Assembly (NCBI GenBank): GCA_027488935.1
Contig: JAIYAP010000040.1
Location: 124,001-188,000, forward strand
DNA length: 64,000 bases
Origin: Saprospiraceae bacterium
GTDB taxonomy: Bacteria > Bacteroidota > Bacteroidia > Chitinophagales > Saprospiraceae
Reading direction: 5' to 3'
The notes under the pieces were generated by a model that saw nothing but the letters and a program-made list of their open reading frames with translations, was not told the DNA's origin and made no database searches. The first letter of the stretch is position 1. Each line of letters begins with the position of its first letter. Shown piece by piece: positions 58,248 to 64,000 of the stretch. A program made the position numbers and the translations under genes.

Positions 58248-59924
58248 ATGAAATTTCCCTTGCTTTTTCTTGCTGCCCTGCTGTGTTTAGGCCAACTAAA
58301 CGCCGCCAACTGGTACGTTGCGCCTACTGGCAACGACAACAACCCCGGTACCTTATCGCAACCTTTCAAAACCATACCGGCCGCCATTTTAGCTGCCGAA
58401 CCAGGTGATGTGATCGAATTGCGCAACGGCACCTACCCTTCCAATGAAATTCGCATTACCAAAAGCAACCTCACCATCCGTTCCTACCCAGGCGAATGGG
58501 CCGTGCTCGTTGCGCCCCTGGATGTGGAAGACATCGCCTCCTGCATTTGGTACAACGAGCCGGATGTGTCGGGCGGCAAACTCGAACGCCTCGAAATTAT
58601 TGGCGGCTACTATTATGGGGTGAGTTTTGAAACCAACTGGGAATGGGGCGGCCCGCCTGCCGATCGCCACGGCGCACGCAACATTATCCTGCTCAATTGC
58701 CGCGTACATGACACCGGACGAGACTGCATCAAAATAAAACCAGGCTGTAGTAATATACAAATTATTGGTTGTGAATTGTATAACTCTGGAAAAGGCCCTT
58801 CTAATTTACCCGTCAACGGCGGCCCCAACGCCGAAGGCATCGATAATGTAAACGGCGACGGAATGGTGGTGCGCCAATGCTACATCCACCACACTTCTAC
58901 CACGGGCGTGTATGCAAAAGGGGGCGTAAAAGACTGCATTATTGAACAAAACCTGGTTATGAACACCGGGGAGGCCGGTATTTTGCTCGGTTTTTACACC
59001 GATGCGGAGTTTTTTGACAATGATGGCACCAATCCAGCCTACTACGAATGCCAATACAGCCTGGCCCGCAACAACATTGTGGTCAACACCGGTGCTTCGG
59101 GCATTGGCTTTTTTGCAGCCCGCAATTGCAGCGCTTACAACAATACCGTTGTGACGGCTTCACCCGATTACCATGCGCCACTATTTATCTCCCGGGGCGA
59201 TATTTATGTTGACGAAAACACCACGGCGAATCCTGCCAACTTCAATATTCAGGTGTTTAACAACATTTTTGTAGACCAAAGCGGCACGGGCGAGGAAGAT
59301 TACACGGTACAAGTGCGGGAAGCGGCCCTGACCGGCACGAACCTATTTGACCACAATATTTATTATAAAACAACGGGTGCGGCCAGTTTTGATGATGGCG
59401 TGAGTTATCCGGCGCTCACCTTGGCGCAATGGAAAACGCAGTTGGGCCTGGATGCACAAAGCAGCGAAATCAATCCAGGGCTGAATGCACAATTTCACCT
59501 CAATGCGGGCAGTCCTGCGATCAATGCGGGTCAAAATGCCCCCGCTGCACAGGATTATGATGCGCAAACCCGCACGGGCGTACTGGATATCGGGGCCGAT
59601 GAATACGGAAACGGTCCGGCTTTGGTGGTGCCGCCCCCTGCCAATGTGATTGGAACCGGTGCCGATGGTGCTGTAACGGCCGTGTATGATTTGAATACCG
59701 GCTTTCAAATTACCGTATCTCCCAACCCTTCCAGTGATTTTTTCACCGTAACCATGCCGGAAACCACCGTGGAAAAACTGCAACTGCTGGGAACCGATGG
59801 ACAATTGCTGCGCAGTGCAAACGGCAATAAAATCAGTGTTGCGCAGCTGACGCCCGGCCTGTATATCCTCTTGGTAAGGGCAAATCAAAAAGAACAGGCC
59901 ATCCCTGTTGTTGTAAACCGATAA
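58248..59924 (+). CDS. Right-handed beta-helix T9SS protein
   Basis: 558 residues. Signal peptide about 1-20 (ends LNA). NWYVAPTGNDNNPGTLSQPFKTIPAAILAAEPGDVIELRNGTYPSNEIRI is the start typical of DUF1565/parallel beta-helix lyases; repeated helix turns to about 440 (NIILLNCRVHDTGRDCIKIKPGCSNIQIIGCELYNSGKG). A type A sorting domain closes the protein: QITVSPNPSSDFFTVTMP, LLGTDGQLLRS, LTPGLYILLVRANQKEQAIPVVVNR. Exported by T9SS, likely a surface polysaccharide lyase or binding protein; catalytic residues cannot be assigned. Confidence 0.9.
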   Translation: MKFPLLFLAALLCLGQLNAANWYVAPTGNDNNPGTLSQPFKTIPAAILAAEPGDVIELRNGTYPSNEIRITKSNLTIRSYPGEWAVLVAPLDVEDIASCIWYNEPDVSGGKLERLEIIGGYYYGVSFETNWEWGGPPADRHGARNIILLNCRVHDTGRDCIKIKPGCSNIQIIGCELYNSGKGPSNLPVNGGPNAEGIDNVNGDGMVVRQCYIHHTSTTGVYAKGGVKDCIIEQNLVMNTGEAGILLGFYTDAEFFDNDGTNPAYYECQYSLARNNIVVNTGASGIGFFAARNCSAYNNTVVTASPDYHAPLFISRGDIYVDENTTANPANFNIQVFNNIFVDQSGTGEEDYTVQVREAALTGTNLFDHNIYYKTTGAASFDDGVSYPALTLAQWKTQLGLDAQSSEINPGLNAQFHLNAGSPAINAGQNAPAAQDYDAQTRTGVLDIGADEYGNGPALVVPPPANVIGTGADGAVTAVYDLNTGFQITVSPNPSSDFFTVTMPETTVEKLQLLGTDGQLLRSANGNKISVAQLTPGLYILLVRANQKEQAIPVVVNR

Positions 59925-59935
59925 TCAACGAAAAT

Positions 59936-60520
59936 ATGCCATTTTTAAATAGAACAACCCTCGTGGTGGTCGTAGTGATTGCGGCAGTCGTGTTGGGTCG
60001 GTACGGTTGTTATTACCTCGACCAACAATATGACACGTATCGGCGTCCCTGGGCGTACAGCAACGACCCGAATAAACCCCTGTTGGTAGGCAAATGGAAA
60101 GGCGCCTTCCGCGATCCCGACCAGATTGACCACAACATCCAATTGGAAATTTTCGAGCCGTTATCGGATGCGAAACGCAAAAAACGTTTTTTTGAAAAAC
60201 GCATCAAACGCGACCGTTCCAGCAAAACCTTTTTTGAAGGCATGGCTTTGATTGAATCGCAAGGGCGGCGCGACAGTTTTGAAGTGTGGGGCGGGATGGA
60301 AAAATGGAATAGCAATGACCTGCATTTTCAAATGCGTCCGGTGCATGAGCCACATCCGCCCGGTTTCAACCTGAACGAATGCAAAGGCACCTGGACGGGC
60401 AATACGATCCAGCTGCACATGGTGTATTCCTGGTTTCGGCTCGATGGCAGCAGTTTTTACAGCAGTGAAGATCCGCGGCTCAATACGGATGGGAATATGG
60501 TGTTGGAACGGGTTCGGTAG
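59936..60520 (+). CDS. Unknown single-span membrane protein
   Basis: 194 residues. One N-terminal membrane segment (about 8-22, LVVVVVIAAVVLGRYG). The soluble part reads as a lipocalin-like small beta-barrel: PLLVGKWKGAFRDPDQIDHNIQLEIFEPL, then GTWTGNTIQLHMVYSWFRLDGSSFYSSEDPRL. The K/R-rich segment KRKKRFFEKRIKRDRSSK lies between. Function unknown. Follows the beta-helix gene by 11 bp, thus its operon mate. Confidence 0.78.
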   Translation: MPFLNRTTLVVVVVIAAVVLGRYGCYYLDQQYDTYRRPWAYSNDPNKPLLVGKWKGAFRDPDQIDHNIQLEIFEPLSDAKRKKRFFEKRIKRDRSSKTFFEGMALIESQGRRDSFEVWGGMEKWNSNDLHFQMRPVHEPHPPGFNLNECKGTWTGNTIQLHMVYSWFRLDGSSFYSSEDPRLNTDGNMVLERVR

Positions 60521-60581
60521 GGTAACTTTGGGTCTGTTTATATGAACACCTATTTATACTTTGCGAGGTTAATTGATCAAA

Positions 60582-63536
60582 ATGGCTATCAGAGCGTGTA
60601 TGTTGTTGTTGCTATGTTGTCTGCAAATACAGGCGCAACCCATTCGCTATTTTACCCATTTTACCGAAAATGAAGGCCTGAGCGACAACCATGTGCAGTG
60701 TGTCCTGCGCGACCGCATGGGATACCTGTGGGTGGGCACCGCCAATGGCCTGAACCGATATGATGGTTATACTTTCCGACACTATTTTCCCGATACTCGG
60801 CAACCGCAATACACCATTAGCAATGAATGTATTACCGATTTGAAGGAAGATAGTGCCGGATTTATTTGGATCGCTACCCACAATGGCTTGAACCGATACG
60901 ATCCGCGCACCGAAACATTTAAAGTTTGGAAAAATACGGGTCGCTCAGATGGTTCCTTGCCCAATGCATTGGTACAAGGGCTATTACCGGATCAGGATGG
61001 CGTTTGGCTGGCTTGCGACAACCGGGATCTGACCGTTTTTAATCCGGTAAATGGCCAGTTTAAAACCTATCCCTGGAAGGCATTTTTGGTCCAAACACTG
61101 CCTAATACGGCCCATATAAGCTACCAAACCATTTTTACCATCCACTCCAAAGGCGATACGGCGTTGTGGCTGGAAACCAAATTTGGTTTGTTCAGTTTTG
61201 ATAAAAAAACGGCTTTGTTCGCCTTTCATCCGCGTTCAGGAACACCCGCTCCGTTTGACAGCCATGTTTTCAATTTTGGTGCCTTGCGCTGGTTGCTTGG
61301 GTCGGCGGGATTATCGGTCCAGGATATCTTCGACAAGCAACCCATTCCGGTTCTACCCGTAGCATCCAACCAGTTTTCAGCGCCCACGGGTGCTTTGGAG
61401 CGGTATTTTATTGAAAAAAACGGCAATATCTGGCTGGGTGGCGAAAATGGCTTATGGTTGTATGATCCCCAGGCTCAACACTTTGCGTTTACGCAAATCC
61501 CGACCACTAAACAGATATCCACCCAAAACACTTACCACCATTTATTGGATTCGAGGATCGACGGACGGCGCTATCTCCTGGATTTAAACGGGCATCAGTT
61601 GCTGGTCTTTGAAAAAGATAAAATTTTGAAAACCATTGCATTGCCTGGTCCAGCGATGTTTTTAAAAGAAGACAATACGGGTAAACTTTGGGTCGGCAGT
61701 AGTGCACAAATTTTTCAGGTAAACCGAAAAAACCTAAGCCTTCAAGCATTTCCTATCCCATCCTATTTGCTTGATCCGGCCGAAAAATCGGTTTTTGTAG
61801 ATATAGAACAGGATGCAGCAGGGAACTACTGGTTTGCCAACAATACGCAAGGTTTGTTGGTGTGGCATCCGCAAAACCACCGTTGGTGGAGGCCAGGGCC
61901 CGACCAGGAATTCATTGGCCAGGCAGTAATCGATCTGTTGTTCGATCCGAGCCGAAGCAGGATGTGGATTGCCACCGAAGATCATGGGTTGTTTCAATAT
62001 GATGCCGCATCGGGCAAATTTACCCTGTATCGGTATGAGGAAGACAATCCCACACACAGTTTGGGGGCATATATTGTACATGCGCTTTGTCAGGACCGGC
62101 AAGGGTATATCTGGGCAGCCACCGACCCGGGTGGATTATCCCGTTTCGATGATGCGGCACCTGTTGGACAGGAATTTCGTACCCTGAACACCGAAAATGG
62201 ATTGCCTTCCAACCAGGTTTTAAGCCTGATTTGTGACGATGCAGGGCGTATTTGGGCCGGAACCAACAAAGGACTCGCCTGCGTGGATGCACAAGCGTGG
62301 CGCGCAAGGGCTTTTGGTAAAAAAGAAGGCATGCTGACGGAATTGATCGACTTGCCCCTAAGTTTGGATGCCCGGGGCGCTGTGATCATGAGTGCTCCAC
62401 AAGGTTTTCAGACCTTTTACCCCGACGAATTGTTAGCGCCCGAAGATCCTCCTGAAATTCTGTTTACCGCGTTCCGAATTTTTGACAAACCTTATGCGGA
62501 CAGTCTGAATATCAATTTTTTACAAAAAATAAAACTCAGTTGGCAGGAGGATTTTTTTTCATTCGATCTGGCTTCTACACGTTTTGCGCGTTCGGAGAAA
62601 AACGAATTTGCTTACCGGTTGCTGGCGTATGATGCCGATTGGGTGGTGCTCAAAAACGGACACAGCGCCAGTTATACCCAGGTTCCGCCCGGCGATTATG
62701 TTTTAGAAATAAAAACCGGCCATGCAGGACATTGGTACAACAGCACCAAGCGATTACTGATTTATATTGCCCCGCCTTTTTGGGAAACCTGGTGGTTTCG
62801 GGTGCTCGGAATACTCTTGTTAACTGGGTTGGCAGCGCTGCTATACCGCGCACGGGTACGGCAAATACGCCGGGAAGAACGCCTAAAGTCGGAATTTAAC
62901 CAGCGCATTGCCCGGACGGAAATGGCGGCGCTGCGGGCCCAAATGAACCCGCATTTTGTATTCAATTGCCTGAGTTCGATCAATCGGTTTATTTTGGTAA
63001 ACCAACCGGATGAAGCATCGGTGTACCTCACCAAGTTCAGTCGCTTGATTCGGCTTATTTTAGACAATAGTCGTACCGAAACCGTGCCGCTCAACAAAGA
63101 ATTGGAAGCGCTCAAATTGTACATTGAAATGGAGCAAATGCGCTTTTTTGATCGGTTTGAATACGAAATCAGTGTACATTCCGCGTTGCAAACCGAACAT
63201 TTGGAAGTACCGCCCTTGCTTATTCAGCCTTTTGTGGAAAACGCGATCTGGCACGGACTCATGCACCAAAAAACGGCAGGAAAACTGCAAATAAAGGTGT
63301 ACCCGGATGGAAATCGGCTGTGTATTGAGGTGGAAGACAATGGGGTAGGCAGGCAAAAAGCGATGGAACTGAAAACCCGTTCGGCCACGGTGCATAAATC
63401 GCTGGGCATGAAAGTGACCGCCGAACGCCTAGAAGTTATCAACCAGTTATACGGCACTTCGGCGGCTGTCGAAACGATTGATTTGGTGGATGCCGCAGGC
63501 CAGGCGCTCGGAACTCGGGTGCTTATTCGACTTTAA
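60582..63536 (+). CDS. Two-propeller sensor histidine kinase (LytS-like)
   Basis: 984 residues from ATG 60582; TTG at 60573 also possible. Signal peptide about 1-20, then a beta-propeller sensor of Reg_prop repeats (GLSDNHVQCVLRDRMGYLWVGTANGLNRYDG; GFIWIATHNGLNRYDP) to about 610, a Y_Y_Y domain (about 640-725), a membrane segment (about 735-755) and a His_kinase core: LRAQMNPHFVFNCLSSINRFI with its phospho-His near 789, IQPFVENAIWHGL and VEDNGVGRQKA. In this family a separate LytTR regulator is the partner, and one begins 108 bp downstream. Confidence 0.93.
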   Translation: MAIRACMLLLLCCLQIQAQPIRYFTHFTENEGLSDNHVQCVLRDRMGYLWVGTANGLNRYDGYTFRHYFPDTRQPQYTISNECITDLKEDSAGFIWIATHNGLNRYDPRTETFKVWKNTGRSDGSLPNALVQGLLPDQDGVWLACDNRDLTVFNPVNGQFKTYPWKAFLVQTLPNTAHISYQTIFTIHSKGDTALWLETKFGLFSFDKKTALFAFHPRSGTPAPFDSHVFNFGALRWLLGSAGLSVQDIFDKQPIPVLPVASNQFSAPTGALERYFIEKNGNIWLGGENGLWLYDPQAQHFAFTQIPTTKQISTQNTYHHLLDSRIDGRRYLLDLNGHQLLVFEKDKILKTIALPGPAMFLKEDNTGKLWVGSSAQIFQVNRKNLSLQAFPIPSYLLDPAEKSVFVDIEQDAAGNYWFANNTQGLLVWHPQNHRWWRPGPDQEFIGQAVIDLLFDPSRSRMWIATEDHGLFQYDAASGKFTLYRYEEDNPTHSLGAYIVHALCQDRQGYIWAATDPGGLSRFDDAAPVGQEFRTLNTENGLPSNQVLSLICDDAGRIWAGTNKGLACVDAQAWRARAFGKKEGMLTELIDLPLSLDARGAVIMSAPQGFQTFYPDELLAPEDPPEILFTAFRIFDKPYADSLNINFLQKIKLSWQEDFFSFDLASTRFARSEKNEFAYRLLAYDADWVVLKNGHSASYTQVPPGDYVLEIKTGHAGHWYNSTKRLLIYIAPPFWETWWFRVLGILLLTGLAALLYRARVRQIRREERLKSEFNQRIARTEMAALRAQMNPHFVFNCLSSINRFILVNQPDEASVYLTKFSRLIRLILDNSRTETVPLNKELEALKLYIEMEQMRFFDRFEYEISVHSALQTEHLEVPPLLIQPFVENAIWHGLMHQKTAGKLQIKVYPDGNRLCIEVEDNGVGRQKAMELKTRSATVHKSLGMKVTAERLEVINQLYGTSAAVETIDLVDAAGQALGTRVLIRL

Positions 63537-63644
63537 ACGCAATAGCAATCCGTTTTGTGCAATAATGCTTGAACTGTTAAGACAATTTGCCCAAAAACGG
63601 TTGCGGTGGCGTGTAATTTAAAGCATACATTATCCAAAAATGAC

Positions 63645-64000
63645 ATGACCACTTACCTGATTGACGATGAACCGTATTGCACAGACGTACTGCGTGTATT
63701 GCTGGAAAAATACTGCCCAATCATAACGATTTCCGGCATTTTTAATGATGCTGAACGCGCCTTGGAGGCCATACAGCAACAGCCGCCGCAACTGATTTTT
63801 TTGGATATTGAAATGCCGATGCTCAACGGATTTGAACTGTTGCGCCGTTGCGAAGGTCTTCCTATTAAGGTAATATTTACCACCGCCTACGATCAATATG
63901 CCGTAAAAGCCTTCAAATTTAATGCTTTAGACTATTTATTAAAACCGATCGATAAAGACGAATTGTCGATTGCCGTTCAAAAAGCGGAGCAAAGTGCAAC
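63645..64000 (+). CDS. LytTR-type response regulator (partial, cut by window end)
   Basis: First 118 residues of a response regulator, from ATG 63645. Receiver domain: TTYLIDDEPYCTDVLRVLLEK (acidic pair DDE), phospho-acceptor Asp in LIFLDIEMPMLNGFELL, VIFTTAYDQYAVKAFKFNALDYLLKPIDKDEL with the conserved Lys. FTTAYDQYAVKAFKFNALDYLLKP is characteristic of LytR/AlgR-type regulators, whose LytTR DNA-binding domain would lie past the window. Partner of the kinase at 60582. Confidence 0.92.
   Translation, partial: MTTYLIDDEPYCTDVLRVLLEKYCPIITISGIFNDAERALEAIQQQPPQLIFLDIEMPMLNGFELLRRCEGLPIKVIFTTAYDQYAVKAFKFNALDYLLKPIDKDELSIAVQKAEQSA

Overview
The window reads as a chromosomal segment of a Bacteroidota bacterium, probably from the Saprospiria/Chitinophagia side of the phylum (order-level placement is a guess). 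Reasons: promoters of the TTG-N19-22-TAnnTTTG type, two proteins with type IX secretion (T9SS) sorting tails, a type III glutamine synthetase, DUF6600, DUF5686 and PorT-like barrels, and a beta-propeller hybrid histidine-kinase sensor.

Layout. (1) 96-15788 is a dense, mostly minus-strand general-stress and envelope island: CsbD, universal stress protein, two outer-membrane barrels, an MlaEFD lipid transporter with a DUF6600 protein, two BON proteins, an aldehyde dehydrogenase, a YflT-like protein, a GH100-like/GT4/PIG-L carbohydrate operon headed by YtxH and a degenerate sigma-like protein, small lipoproteins and a 50-residue lmo0937-type membrane peptide. (2) 15968-20129 holds a GH73-like hydrolase, two unknown secreted proteins, a frameshifted AlbA_2/ATPase gene and a tRNA-Lys next to a decayed copy of itself. 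(3) 20418-26322 holds rbfA-nadD-EamA, a T9SS protein and a ddl-VanZ-carbonic anhydrase-DUF1801 operon. (4) 26541-38188 holds the DUF1800/DUF1501 pair, a lipoprotein pullulanase, GH25 lysozyme, FKBP, DUF5686 and topoisomerase IV subunit A. (5) 38316-41446 is a kinase/regulator pair. (6) 41693-47246 is an ammonium/glutamine block: Amt, GSIII and a kidney-type glutaminase with ankyrin repeats. (7) 47855-56188 has a GNAT enzyme, a DUF4143 ATPase starting inside a perfect inverted repeat, and a tight nine-gene operon of mostly unknown envelope proteins with a CsgG-like member. (8) 56356-64000 has a membrane TPR-HTH regulator, a beta-helix T9SS protein, and a propeller histidine kinase with its response regulator cut by the window end.

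The most striking signal is regulatory. Six promoters in the stress island share one rigid architecture: a 15-bp element TGTGAATNATGTAAC, a second ATGTAAC exactly 21 bp downstream, then exactly 23 bp, then a CCTTTG/ACTTTG -7 element. They precede CsbD, barrel+USP, the triple BON protein, a small membrane protein with its YXWGXW lipoprotein, a second barrel and the lmo0937 peptide, and so define a stress regulon from sequence alone. A second notable signal is a family of perfect 28-bp palindromes whose GTAGGG edge supplies, or directly follows, the stop codon of the adjacent gene at all three loci. A third is a roughly 95-bp dispersed repeat found upstream of three genes, always in the same orientation as the gene.
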